Position numbers and translations under genes: made by a program. Below are positions 45,153 through 53,710 of a DNA stretch of 64,000 nucleotides, in pieces; within the stretch, counting starts at the first letter, position 1, and each line of letters opens with the position of its first letter. The DNA is taken from assembly GCF_000760935.2 (NCBI RefSeq), contig NZ_CP049744.1:4247501-4311500 (forward strand). Reading direction: 5' to 3'. This DNA is from Rhodococcoides fascians A25f (GTDB lineage: Bacteria > Actinomycetota > Actinomycetes > Mycobacteriales > Mycobacteriaceae). The notes below the pieces were generated by a model. That model saw only the letters and a program-made list of their open reading frames with translations. It was not told where the DNA came from and searched no databases.

Positions 45153-46343
45153 GTGAGATCACCGTTCCGCTCCTCCATGAGCATGAACACTCCGATGTGG
45201 ACCCAGGGCCCTCGGCTCCTCGAGAACACCCTGTTCGTGATCATGGGTCTGGCGCTGACCGTCGAGTTCGTTCGCCTGCTGGCCGACGACAACCCCGTCG
45301 GTGGCTGGGTGTCGCTCGTCGTTTCCGCCGCTGGCGTTGCCTCGATTCGAAAGTTACCGGCATTCGCTCTACTGGCCGTCTCCTCAGGTCCGATTGCCGG
45401 CGCAGGCCTCGGCTGGGATCCCATCACCACGTGGTCGGTCGCCTGTTTCGCTGCCCTGATCCTGGCGCTGCGCGGGCTTCCCGCCGTTCTCACCGGAGTC
45501 GTGGTTTCGGCCGCGGTTCTGACGGCTTCGGGCTTGGCCGGGGGATCGATTGTGCCGTCCGTCAACCCTGGAGCATCCATAGGTGCTTTCGCCGCCCTGG
45601 TGACCACAACGGCGGGTAGTTCGATTCGCGCACATCGGAAGTACTGGTTCGAACTGGAACACAGGACACAGGACGCCGTGATGACCCGAGCAGCGGCCGT
45701 CGACCGAGCGATCGCCGAGGAGCGCGTGAGCATTGCGCGCGACCTGCACGACAGCGTCGGCCACCACATCGCGGTTGTCAGTATGCATTTGGGGGCGGCC
45801 GAGGTGCACCTCCCCGCAGGTGCCGAGGCGGCCCGAACCGATCTGGAGTCGGCGCGGAGTGGGATTCAAGAAGTGCTGCGAGAGACCCAGCAAATTCTGA
45901 AAGTGTTGAGGGTCGATGGCCATTCCGATCCAGGGGCCCCGACTGCGAATCATCACCGCATAGCCGAATTGGTCGACACCTTTTCTGCGGCCGGCATGGA
46001 GATCGAGGCATCGTTACCCGGGCTTGATCTCGAGATGCCACCGAGTACCAGTGCGGCAGCATTCAGAATTGTGCAAGAAGCGTTGACCAACGCCAATCGC
46101 CATGGAGCCGGCGCAGTGTCGTTGACACTCACCGTTTCCCGCAGAGGAGAGGTCGTCATCGAGATCGTGAACGTCCGTAGCAAGAATCGGAAGACCAGCA
46201 TCAGCACCGACGGGGGTGGACGGGGTCTGATCGGCATGAAGGAACGCGCCACGTCCATCGGCGGCACCCTGGACGCCGCCGCGGAGGGTGAACTTTTCTG
46301 GGTGAAAGCGCGACTCCCACTCGAGGATGGTCCGGCACGATGA
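45153..46343 (+). CDS. NarL-type sensor histidine kinase
   Basis: This is a 396-residue membrane kinase, start GTG 45153 with GAGAG close upstream; ATG 45177 is an alternative. About five or six hydrophobic segments occupy residues 22-158. The HisKA_3 dimerisation domain has RDLHDSVGHH, with the phosphorylated His at 199. The ATPase domain has IVQEALTNANRHG and GGRGLIGMKERA. It has no large extracytoplasmic sensor domain, so it may sense a membrane or intramembrane signal. It overlaps the response regulator gene by four bases. Confidence 0.92.
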   Translation: MRSPFRSSMSMNTPMWTQGPRLLENTLFVIMGLALTVEFVRLLADDNPVGGWVSLVVSAAGVASIRKLPAFALLAVSSGPIAGAGLGWDPITTWSVACFAALILALRGLPAVLTGVVVSAAVLTASGLAGGSIVPSVNPGASIGAFAALVTTTAGSSIRAHRKYWFELEHRTQDAVMTRAAAVDRAIAEERVSIARDLHDSVGHHIAVVSMHLGAAEVHLPAGAEAARTDLESARSGIQEVLRETQQILKVLRVDGHSDPGAPTANHHRIAELVDTFSAAGMEIEASLPGLDLEMPPSTSAAAFRIVQEALTNANRHGAGAVSLTLTVSRRGEVVIEIVNVRSKNRKTSISTDGGGRGLIGMKERATSIGGTLDAAAEGELFWVKARLPLEDGPAR

Positions 46344-46999
46344 TCACTGTGATGCTCGTCGACGACCAGGAAATGATTCGAATGGGACTGCGCACCATCA
46401 TCGAATCGCACGACGAGTTGACCGTGGTGGCCGAAGCCCCCGACGGTTACGCGGCGTTGTCGACGCTCGACACCACCGAGGTCGACGTCGTCTTGATGGA
46501 TATTCGGATGCCGGGAATAGACGGTGTCGAAACGACCAAACGAATTCGCGCGACGCGAACTCCCGCCGAGCTTCGGATACTGGTGCTCACCACTTTCGAC
46601 CAGGATGAGAACGTGCTGGCGGCCCTGCGCGCGGGTGCCGACGGTTTCCTGAGCAAAGGAGCCGGACCAGCCGAGCTCACCGACGGAATCCTTCGAGTTG
46701 CTCTCGGCGAGCGGGCGCTGTCCGCCAATGCGGTGCACGCACTTGTCGACCACGTCAAAGACGGTATGAACCGGCCTGCAGATCCGGCGGTGGCCGCGCT
46801 GTTCACGGCCCTGACGCCGAGGGAGCTCGAAGTCGTCGAGGCAATCGTTCGCGGGTCGAGCAATGCCGAGATTGCCGGGCAACTGTTCCTGTCGCCGTAC
46901 ACCGTCAAAACCCATGCGAATCGAGCGATGATGAAAGTAGGGGCTCACGATCGCGCACAACTGGTTTCGCTTGCCGTCCAGGCAGGCATGTCGCCGTGA
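46340..46999 (+). CDS. NarL/LuxR-family response regulator
   Basis: This is a 219-residue regulator. The receiver domain (1-120) has the acidic pair Asp8-Asp9, the phospho-acceptor Asp54 in VLMDIRMP and Lys106. The LuxR helix-turn-helix spans about residues 150-215 (LTPRELEVVEAIVRGSSNAEIA). The start is coupled to the kinase stop (ATGA). Its targets are not evident from this window. Confidence 0.94.
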   Translation: MITVMLVDDQEMIRMGLRTIIESHDELTVVAEAPDGYAALSTLDTTEVDVVLMDIRMPGIDGVETTKRIRATRTPAELRILVLTTFDQDENVLAALRAGADGFLSKGAGPAELTDGILRVALGERALSANAVHALVDHVKDGMNRPADPAVAALFTALTPRELEVVEAIVRGSSNAEIAGQLFLSPYTVKTHANRAMMKVGAHDRAQLVSLAVQAGMSP

Positions 47000-47047
47000 C
47001 TCGAGTTCCGCCTCGTACGTTGTGCCCCGTGTCGGCAAATCGCAGCC

Positions 47048-47689
47048 TCACAACGCCGTAGTGGCGCGCCTGGTGTAGACGCGAACTCCGAGTGCCACAG
47101 CGATCAGACCGAACACGATGCCCGCAAGGGCGTTGTACTTCGTCGTGTCACCCTCGTAGGTGAACGAGAGCAAGGCCGTCTGCGTCATCACCAGTAGCGC
47201 ACAGCATCCTGCCAAATTGACGAGCTTCAGAGACTCCATCACCGGCTCGTTGTTCTTTCGAGCAGAATGCGCACCCATCACCGAACCGATGAGCTCCACG
47301 AATGCAACGGTCGCGATAGCGATGGCAACCCATTTGTCGTACTGCTGTGTCGGTGACGACGAGAAGAAGTTGTACATACTGGTGGCCACGAAGATTGCCG
47401 ACAACGCTATGACAATCGCACCGATTCGACGGAACGTGCGCCTGAGCGCATCGGATGCCACGGTGTCGGAATCTGCACAATCCACACCGACGATGTCAGC
47501 GTTCGCGTCCTCTGCGGCAAAGGCTCCCGTTCGGTCGTGGTGACGGACCGCAAGAATCTTCGAGGATGCGATACCGACGCTGAAGGCACCGTAGACGAGT
47601 AACACGAAGGACGTCGCCTGCACGGCCAGCAAAATCTTCCACGACGCCATGGTGACATCGACCGGAACCGAGAGCCGAGCAAAGTACAC
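47048..47689 (-). CDS. Integral membrane protein of unknown function
   Basis: This is a 213-residue protein with four clear hydrophobic helices (about 14-35, 80-100, 112-135 and 185-205) and a probable fifth. I start it at GTG 47689. The open frame extends to 47902, but that part uses AGA and ATA codons rare in this genome and reads as non-coding. ATG 47650 is another possible start. The family is not recognised. It converges on the two-component system and has no obvious metabolic partner. Confidence 0.6.
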   Translation of the reverse strand: MYFARLSVPVDVTMASWKILLAVQATSFVLLVYGAFSVGIASSKILAVRHHDRTGAFAAEDANADIVGVDCADSDTVASDALRRTFRRIGAIVIALSAIFVATSMYNFFSSSPTQQYDKWVAIAIATVAFVELIGSVMGAHSARKNNEPVMESLKLVNLAGCCALLVMTQTALLSFTYEGDTTKYNALAGIVFGLIAVALGVRVYTRRATTAL

Positions 47690-47927
47690 GCTTCGCTCGA
47701 GACGGCCACCGCGGAGAGTACCGACGGACAATCTGCGCAGGTGGCTACCACCTCGGGTGCGCAGAGTGCGTCGACCGTCGTTCTCGGTGGTCGAGCGCCG
47801 CCCGAAGCCAGATCTCACGGTGCTTATCGTTCTCTCTCGTCGCTGTCTCGTGCTTCGACAGACGATGATGCCAGGCCCCACTCGCCCCGACGAGGCGGAC
47901 ACCGTGTGATCGATGTCCGCCGATCAC

Positions 47928-48122
47928 TCATTCCTCGATCTGAATGGCCAAGGCTGGGCAGACTGCTGCTGCCTGTCGAACGTCCTCGGCGAGCTCTGCC
48001 GACGGGAACTCCTCGAGCAGAACAACTATTCCGTCTTCGTCCCGCTGGTCGAAAACCTCCATCGATGCCGCGACGCACTGCCCCGCTGCCACACACTTGT
48101 CCTGATCGACAACAACCTTCAT
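47928..48122 (-). CDS. 3Fe-4S ferredoxin
   Basis: This is a 64-residue single-cluster ferredoxin with CVAAGQC (Cys10 and Cys16 region) and a distal VCP. The fourth-ligand position is Ala, as in 3Fe-4S proteins that serve P450s. The ATG at 48122 has GGAGTT upstream. It directly follows the ferredoxin reductase gene and is the last gene of the long cyclase-led operon. No P450 gene is in that operon. Confidence 0.92.
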   Translation of the reverse strand: MKVVVDQDKCVAAGQCVAASMEVFDQRDEDGIVVLLEEFPSAELAEDVRQAAAVCPALAIQIEE

Positions 48123-48141
48123 GAGAACTCCTTCATTGCGG

Positions 48142-49338
48142 TCACCGGCTCGGGCTGAGATCGGTGAGGGCGTCGACGATTTCCTGTCGACGCATCCGGG
48201 ACTGTTTGGGCATGTTCCACCCGAGGATTCCGGTCACCACACCGTTGCTCCGGTATCGAGCAACGAAACGACGGCCGGCGACGTCGCCTTCCACTATGTC
48301 CACGTCGGCGTCCTTTGGGAGCAATCCATGTACCTGCAATTTGGCGTCGAACTGGTCGGTCCAGAAATAGGGAATCGGGGCGTAGGGAGCGGAGTCGCCG
48401 GTGATCACACCGGCGACGGCCGCGGCCTGTTCGGTGACGTTGGTGCGATTCTCCAACCGCATCAGTGCGCCCGTGTGCTCGTGGTACCAACGTGCGACGT
48501 CGCCGACCGCATAGATTCCCTCGGCTGCCCGGCAGTGCGAATCGCAGACCACGCCATTGTCGAGTTCGAGTCCGCTGCCTTCGAGCCATTGAGTACACGG
48601 CACCGCGCCGATCGCGACGACCACGACGTCTGCGGGCAGAGTGTCACCGCTCGCGAGTTCGACGCCGGACACTCGACCGTCGGTGCCCGTCAACCCGGCC
48701 ACGCCGGTTCCGAGACGTAGGTGCACCCCGTTCTCGAGGTGAAGATCGCGAAGTAGACCCGACACGAGTGGACCTACCTGCCCGGCCATGGGTGCCGCCA
48801 ACGGACCGGCAATGGTGACGTCCACCCCGAGACTCCTTGCTGTGGCTGCGATCTCGGAGCCCAGGACACCCTCTCCGACAACGACGAGCCTGGCACCAAC
48901 GGTCAGATCTGCGCGCAGCCGGACGGAATCCTCGAGAGTGCGCAGTACATGCACGCCGGCGAGATCCGGCTGATCGGGAAGCGTTCGCGGACGAACGCCC
49001 GTAGCAATCACCAGGGCGTCGGCGCTGAAGGTGCGTCCGCTCGCCGTGTGCACAGCGTGCGCCGAGACATCCAGGCTCGTCGCCGTTTCTCCGAGTTCGA
49101 ATCGAACGTCGAGGCCGGCCAGAAGCTCTTCGGTTCTCAACGCGGCACGTTCGGGCTGCCACGCGCCCGCCAGCACCTGTTTCGAGAGCGGTGGACGGTC
49201 GTACGGCGCATGCATTTCGTCACCGAGAACGGTGATCTCCCCCGTGAACTTCTTACGGCGCAACGCCTCGACAGTGGTCAATCCTGCTGCAGACCCACCG
49301 ATCACTACAACGCTGTTCGCACTGCTGACCATGCTCAT
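48142..49338 (-). CDS. FAD-dependent ferredoxin reductase (rhodocoxin-reductase type)
   Basis: This is a 398-residue pyridine-nucleotide-disulfide-type flavoprotein. The FAD motif VVIGGSAAGL is at residues 11-20, the NAD motif is VVVGEGVLGSEIA, and an ATG-type motif is VIATGVRPR. A Reductase_C-like end follows. The start ATG 49338 is coupled to the preceding SDR stop. It would reduce the adjacent 3Fe-4S ferredoxin using NAD(P)H. The electron acceptor enzyme, a P450 or oxygenase, must be encoded elsewhere or be unconventional. Confidence 0.92.
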   Translation of the reverse strand: MSMVSSANSVVVIGGSAAGLTTVEALRRKKFTGEITVLGDEMHAPYDRPPLSKQVLAGAWQPERAALRTEELLAGLDVRFELGETATSLDVSAHAVHTASGRTFSADALVIATGVRPRTLPDQPDLAGVHVLRTLEDSVRLRADLTVGARLVVVGEGVLGSEIAATARSLGVDVTIAGPLAAPMAGQVGPLVSGLLRDLHLENGVHLRLGTGVAGLTGTDGRVSGVELASGDTLPADVVVVAIGAVPCTQWLEGSGLELDNGVVCDSHCRAAEGIYAVGDVARWYHEHTGALMRLENRTNVTEQAAAVAGVITGDSAPYAPIPYFWTDQFDAKLQVHGLLPKDADVDIVEGDVAGRRFVARYRSNGVVTGILGWNMPKQSRMRRQEIVDALTDLSPSR

Positions 49339-50075
49339 CCGAGGTAACGACCACCGTTGACGCTCAGCGTCTGGCCGGTGACATAGGCAGCACCGTCGGA
49401 GGCCAGATACGCGACGGCATGCGCGATATCCTCGGGCTGGCCCGCCCGCTTCATCGGCATGGTTGCTGCCGCAGCCGACGGGTCGGGGAGGCCCTCGCGC
49501 AGCAGTGGCGTGTCGATGAAGCCAGGGGGCACGGTGTTGACGGTGATGCCCTTGTCGGCGAACTCCATGGCAAGCGCTTTGGTCATACCCATGACGCCTC
49601 CTTTGGATGACGCGTAATGCGCAAGTGCAGGCGCGCCGGTCTGAGCAGACGAGGATGAGATGTTGATGATGCGCCCCCACCCTGCGTCCAACATGTCCGG
49701 GACGAAGGCCTTGGTCACCAGGAACGGGCCCTTGAGATTGATGCGGATCATGCGATCCCATTCCTCCTCGGACAGGCTCGGGAACAGCGCATACGTGGTT
49801 ACACCCGCATTGTTGACCAGGATTCCCACCGGGCCCAACTGTTGCTTGATCGTCGCGGCCGCAGCTGCGACGGACCCTGCTTCTGCTGCGTCTCCGCCGA
49901 CTGCAATTGCTCGACCGCCGACCTCTTCTATTGCCGCAACGGTCTTTTCCGCGCTTTCCTCGTTCAGGTCCCACACCGCTACCGCAGCGCCTCTTGATGC
50001 CAGTTCCAGCGCGATCGCCGCGCCGATACCGCGGCCACCACCGGTGACTACTGCTACTTTGCCTTGCAACGACAT
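49335..50075 (-). CDS. SDR-family oxidoreductase (FabG-like)
   Basis: This is a 246-residue SDR from ATG 50075 behind AAGGAGC. It has the cofactor motif VTGGGRGIG, NNAGVT, catalytic Ser in SSSSAQTG and YASSK. It is preceded by the carboxymuconolactone-decarboxylase-like gene and overlaps the reductase gene. Its role is probably alcohol/ketone interconversion or 3-hydroxyacyl oxidation in the cyclase-led pathway. Confidence 0.9.
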   Translation of the reverse strand: MSLQGKVAVVTGGGRGIGAAIALELASRGAAVAVWDLNEESAEKTVAAIEEVGGRAIAVGGDAAEAGSVAAAAATIKQQLGPVGILVNNAGVTTYALFPSLSEEEWDRMIRINLKGPFLVTKAFVPDMLDAGWGRIINISSSSAQTGAPALAHYASSKGGVMGMTKALAMEFADKGITVNTVPPGFIDTPLLREGLPDPSAAAATMPMKRAGQPEDIAHAVAYLASDGAAYVTGQTLSVNGGRYLG

Positions 50076-50108
50076 GCCTGCTCCTTGTTCGATGTTCTGG
50101 TCGATGGG

Positions 50109-50507
50109 CTAGGAGTCGAGCGCCTCGCGCACCACTTCACGTGCGGCCACCGCAGCAGGGAATCCCGTGTAACCCGCTGCGTGATAAAGGATCTCGGCGA
50201 TCTCGGGTTTTGTCACACCGTTGGTGATGGCCACCCGAGAATGGGTCTTCAGCTCCGCGTCACACCGAAGCGCCACCAGTAGGGCGATCGTGATCAGACT
50301 GCGGTCGCGCTTGGACAGTCCCTCTCGCGTCCACATCTGGCCCCAGACGCTGACCAATCCGAGTTCGACCAGATCCTCACCGAGCCGTCCATCTCGCAGA
50401 TCGACATCGCCTTCCGGGATCACGCCGGGCAGAGCTTCGCGTAGGGCCTGTAGGCCCGCTGCGCGCAGATCGGTGTCCGTGGACACTGTTGCGTTTTCGA
50501 TTGTCAC
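50109..50507 (-). CDS. Carboxymuconolactone decarboxylase-family protein
   Basis: This is a 132-residue CMD/AhpD-fold protein. I start it at GTG 50507 because AGGAG lies six bases upstream; upstream in-frame frames have no such site. The core RSLITIALLVALRCDAELKTH and GYTGFPAAVAA (given separately) match the family. It lacks the CxxC of AhpD peroxidases, having a single Cys and a His, so a decarboxylase or other lyase/hydrolase role is more likely than peroxidase. Confidence 0.85.
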   Translation of the reverse strand: MTIENATVSTDTDLRAAGLQALREALPGVIPEGDVDLRDGRLGEDLVELGLVSVWGQMWTREGLSKRDRSLITIALLVALRCDAELKTHSRVAITNGVTKPEIAEILYHAAGYTGFPAAVAAREVVREALDS

Positions 50508-50569
50508 AGTCGACTCCTGAATGTTTGGGGCGTGGCCGTGTCTCTGCTGCCCGCGGCCCGAATGGGGGC

Positions 50570-50974
50570 TTACATCTCGAAAGTGGTCAGCCTGCGCTGG
50601 AAAAGCCACTGACCTGACCGGATCCGAAGCGTGTCCTCGTAGTGACCCGCGAGCTGCACGGCCCAACCTGATTCTCCGCGAACGAACAGGACGAAATCGC
50701 TGGACACCGTTGCCTCGTCGGCGCTCACCACAGTGACTACAGAATTTCCGGTCATGTGACGCTGCGGTGCCATCGGCACCAGGTTGGCATACGCACCGGT
50801 CAGTTGTTCGTGACCGGAAAATGTTCCGTAGCCGGTTATTTCGGATACACCGTCATCGGTGAACAGAGCCACCACATCCGAGGTTCGCCCCTCGTCCAAA
50901 GCGTGCGCGTACGCCGCGATGGCCGCAAGAACTCCGTCGACTGCAGATACGTCCGTTGCTGTTCTCGTGCTCAT
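50570..50974 (-). CDS. SnoaL-like / NTF2-fold protein, copy 1
   Basis: This is a 134-residue protein from ATG 50974 behind GGAGG. The NTF2-like cone fold is indicated by the N-terminal helices, GTFSGHEQLTG, the PQRHMTGN segment and a C-terminal LRIRSGQWLFQRR strand. Members are small cyclases, isomerases, hydratases or binding proteins. It is a paralogue of the next gene upstream (51043-51441). Confidence 0.85.
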   Translation of the reverse strand: MSTRTATDVSAVDGVLAAIAAYAHALDEGRTSDVVALFTDDGVSEITGYGTFSGHEQLTGAYANLVPMAPQRHMTGNSVVTVVSADEATVSSDFVLFVRGESGWAVQLAGHYEDTLRIRSGQWLFQRRLTTFEM

Positions 50975-51042
50975 GGATCCTCCAGAAGTTGAGTGGAACG
51001 AGATGGATCGACAGGCTTCGCCGTGGGCGGTCAGCAGGTCGG

Positions 51043-51441
51043 TTATGCCTGGTATGTAGTGGCGCGCTTGGCGAATCGCCAGCGACCGTCCTGCAACCGC
51101 AACGTGTCCTCGTACTTGCCCAATACCTTTACGGCCCAGCCTGATTCGCCTCGCTGAAAGAATGCGACGTCACTGCTGGCGGTGGCCTCGTCATCGCTGT
51201 CGACCGTGATGAGCGTGTTCGCCACGAGATGCCGCTGTGGTGTTGTCGGTACCCAACCCTCGAACGCCGCGCGGAGCGCATCCCGACCGGTGATCTGACC
51301 GAAGCCCGGTACGTCGAGCACTCCGTCCACCGTGTAGAGATCGACGATCTCCTCGGTTCGGCCGGCATCTTGAGCCTGCGTGTGGGCACCGATCAATGCG
51401 CGCACCTGCGCTGCGGCAGAGGAATTCTGGAAGTCACTCAC
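51043..51441 (-). CDS. SnoaL-like / NTF2-fold protein, copy 2
   Basis: This is a 132-residue protein starting at GTG 51441, six bases after GGAG; the frame opens at a TTG just upstream, which is less likely. It matches copy 1 in layout and shares the PQRHxxxN segment, FxRGESGWAV and the LRLxDGRWxF ending. The pair could form a heterodimer or act on successive intermediates. Confidence 0.85.
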   Translation of the reverse strand: MSDFQNSSAAAQVRALIGAHTQAQDAGRTEEIVDLYTVDGVLDVPGFGQITGRDALRAAFEGWVPTTPQRHLVANTLITVDSDDEATASSDVAFFQRGESGWAVKVLGKYEDTLRLQDGRWRFAKRATTYQA

Positions 51442-51579
51442 GACGATCTCCAATCGAATCTGTTGGTCCGCCGGATGAGTTCAGCGGAAGGAAACGAGCT
51501 CAGCGGCTCGCCCTCGGGTCGGGCGGCACAAGGGCAGCTGCCATCGAACCGATGGCCCGAGGCGGCAGCTGCTCGGCCG

Positions 51580-52500
51580 TCATTGGAACTGATGGGCCAG
51601 GAATTTACCCGACCAGTCCATCAGATCGTCCGGTACGAAGTAGCCGGTTTCGTCGTTGATCTCGGCCCAATTCTCGGCCACGTCCTCGATCGTTGGGGCA
51701 CCGGAGGGCTTGTAGTAGCCCTGGGTCGACCCGATGAACAGGCGCGCGAAGCGTCCGGCACCCGCGACGTAGATCTCGCCGTTGACGGGGCAGCTCTCAT
51801 GCGCAAGGAATGCGACCATGGGAGCAACCGCGGCCGACGGCATATGCGGTTGGCCCGGCACGGCTTCGGCGTTGTCCGGTGGCTCGTCCATCCCTGCCAT
51901 TCGAGTCATTGCCGCCGGCGCAATGAGATTGGTCTTGATGTCGTGCGGATCGCCCGCCAGCTTCATACTTCGAGTCATGCCGACCAGTCCGGCCTTCGCC
52001 GTGGCGTAGGGCAGGTTGTTGTCGAGACCGAGCATGCCCGTCGAGGTCGTGTGGATGATCCTGCCGTAACCCTGCTCGATCATGTGCGGAAATGCGGCCT
52101 TGCTGGTGTTGAAGGCACCGAGCAGGTGGACGGCGATATGACGCTCGACGTTGTCCAGAGTGACCTCGGGCATTCCCGCATAGCGCACGATGCCTGCGTT
52201 GTTGACCACGATGTCGATGCGGCCGAACTGCTCGATTGCCGTATCGATGATTGCCGTGGCACCTGCCGCCGTCGACACGTCATCGGTGTTCGGAACAGCT
52301 TTGCCACCGGCAGCAACGATTTCGTCCACCACTGTCTGCGCCGGGCCCGAGTCGCTGCCCTCACCCTCGATCGAGCCACCGAAGTCGTTGACCACGACGC
52401 TGGCTCCTCGAGCACCGAGGAGCTTGGCGTACGCCCGTCCGATTCCGCGACCGGCTCCGGTGATCACTGCGACGCGTCCGTCGAACTGAAGTTCGGACAT
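51580..52500 (-). CDS. MFE-2/Fox2-type (3R)-hydroxyacyl-CoA dehydrogenase-like SDR
   Basis: This is a 306-residue SDR, longer than FabG types. The segment VVVNDFGGSIEGEGSDSGPA and the VVDEIVAAGGKAVPN that follows are characteristic of the dehydrogenase domain of multifunctional enzyme 2. The catalytic residues are in TTSTGMLG and YATAK. ATG 52500 lies two bases after the cyclase-family stop, so translation is coupled. It likely oxidises a 3R-hydroxyacyl-CoA or a similar secondary alcohol. Confidence 0.88.
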   Translation of the reverse strand: MSELQFDGRVAVITGAGRGIGRAYAKLLGARGASVVVNDFGGSIEGEGSDSGPAQTVVDEIVAAGGKAVPNTDDVSTAAGATAIIDTAIEQFGRIDIVVNNAGIVRYAGMPEVTLDNVERHIAVHLLGAFNTSKAAFPHMIEQGYGRIIHTTSTGMLGLDNNLPYATAKAGLVGMTRSMKLAGDPHDIKTNLIAPAAMTRMAGMDEPPDNAEAVPGQPHMPSAAVAPMVAFLAHESCPVNGEIYVAGAGRFARLFIGSTQGYYKPSGAPTIEDVAENWAEINDETGYFVPDDLMDWSGKFLAHQFQ

Positions 52501-52502
52501 GA

Positions 52503-53555
52503 TCAGACCGTCGCGACCGGTGTCAGGGGGCTACCCATGGTGCCGGGCAGATTCAGCGGAGGAGCAGTGAGCAAGAAGCGACTGCGCTCGTGTGCACGTA
52601 GCCAATCGGCAAGTGCCTGCGTGTTCCACAGCTCACCGAGTGGGATTCCCAGCTTGAACAGACACAGGTTGTGAATCGGCAGCAGCGAGTGCGGTGTCTC
52701 GTCGCCCGGGACGAAACCTTCGACCGCGTAGTTGTCGGAGATCAATGCCGCGAGGCCGGAATCGGTGATCCACTGCAGGATTTCGGGATCCTCGGCGTCC
52801 AGGTAGGCGTACATGGCCTGAATCTTCGTGGGGTCCGGGTTCTTCTCCCACCGCAGAATCTGATCGGCGAAACCGGTATGAAGGATCACCATGTCACCCG
52901 GCTCGACGACGACGCCGTCCTTGTCCATGATTTCTTTGAGCTTGGCGTAACCGATGGGCTGCCATTCGTGCTTGGTGTCGCCCAGGTGATGGGCGATATC
53001 GATGAGAACGCCGCGCCCCTGCACCCCGTGTTCTGCCATGTGCTCGAGTCCGAGGTTCTTCGCGAAGGAAAGGCTGCCGCTGCCATCGCCTTTCGCATCT
53101 TCTTTCGGACCGACGATATGCTCGTCGGCTCGGAAACCGTTGTAGTACACGGCTTCGTCGACGCCGTCCTCGTCCGCGTCGAACAATGCGCCCTGATGAG
53201 CGAGTGAATCCCACTGCGTCGAGTACTGAAGCCACAAGGTGACGACGTCATCGCCCCACACATCGATGAAGTTCGGCGCGATCTTGTCACGAGCAACGAT
53301 GTTGTAGAAGGTGTCCTGATTGTGCATCAGGTCCTCGGTGGGCCGAAGAATCGGCGGGTAACGACGCTGGTTCAACGCCGAACCACCGGGATAGTCGAGC
53401 GGCAGACTCAGGCTGAACGTCTCGCCGGTCTGGACCTCTCGGACGCCCTCGAGCACTTTCTCCGCTGTGACGAGGTTGATACGCCCCAGTTCGTCATCAT
53501 CGCCGAAATCGCCCCAGTTGGAACCCGGGGGGCGCTGCTTCCACCGCTTGGTCAC
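52503..53555 (-). CDS. Cyclase-family metal hydrolase (kynurenine-formamidase-like)
   Basis: The protein has 350 residues from GTG 53555, six bases after AAGGAG. The open frame continues to 53612 but passes through the operator at 53616 and lacks a ribosome site. The PF04199 metal motif appears as the variant TQWDSLAH (113-120), with HLGDTKHE and HTGFADQ further on. The family hydrolyses amides, esters, lactones or ring bonds. As first gene of an eight-gene operon beside a Baeyer-Villiger monooxygenase gene, a lactone or ester hydrolase role is plausible but unproven. Confidence 0.88.
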   Translation of the reverse strand: MTKRWKQRPPGSNWGDFGDDDELGRINLVTAEKVLEGVREVQTGETFSLSLPLDYPGGSALNQRRYPPILRPTEDLMHNQDTFYNIVARDKIAPNFIDVWGDDVVTLWLQYSTQWDSLAHQGALFDADEDGVDEAVYYNGFRADEHIVGPKEDAKGDGSGSLSFAKNLGLEHMAEHGVQGRGVLIDIAHHLGDTKHEWQPIGYAKLKEIMDKDGVVVEPGDMVILHTGFADQILRWEKNPDPTKIQAMYAYLDAEDPEILQWITDSGLAALISDNYAVEGFVPGDETPHSLLPIHNLCLFKLGIPLGELWNTQALADWLRAHERSRFLLTAPPLNLPGTMGSPLTPVATV

Positions 53556-53615
53556 GGCAACTCCTTCACTCGATGTCAGTCTTCGTCGACTGGTAGGTGT
53601 GATATTACTCATTAT

Positions 53616-53633
53616 TATACTGGTCGGTCAATA
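53616..53633 (+). promoter_or_regulatory. TetR-regulon operator, site A
   Basis: The site reads TATACTGGTCGGTCAATA and lies 61 bases before the cyclase-family start. It matches the shared pattern T-N2-ACCG-N2-CRGT-N2-A with one core mismatch (T for the second C). It is positioned to control the eight-gene operon 53555-47928. Confidence 0.65.
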
Positions 53634-53710
53634 CAATTCTGGGAACAAAACGGACAGCCGAGCCGGGAGCGAACGAGCGGCCGATGCAGCTTTGAAAACG
53701 TGAAAGCTGT

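Noticed and set aside
47690..47902. N-terminal extension of the membrane protein to 47902
   Set aside because: This stretch uses several AGA and an ATA codon, is Arg-rich and lacks a ribosome site, so the shorter start is preferred.
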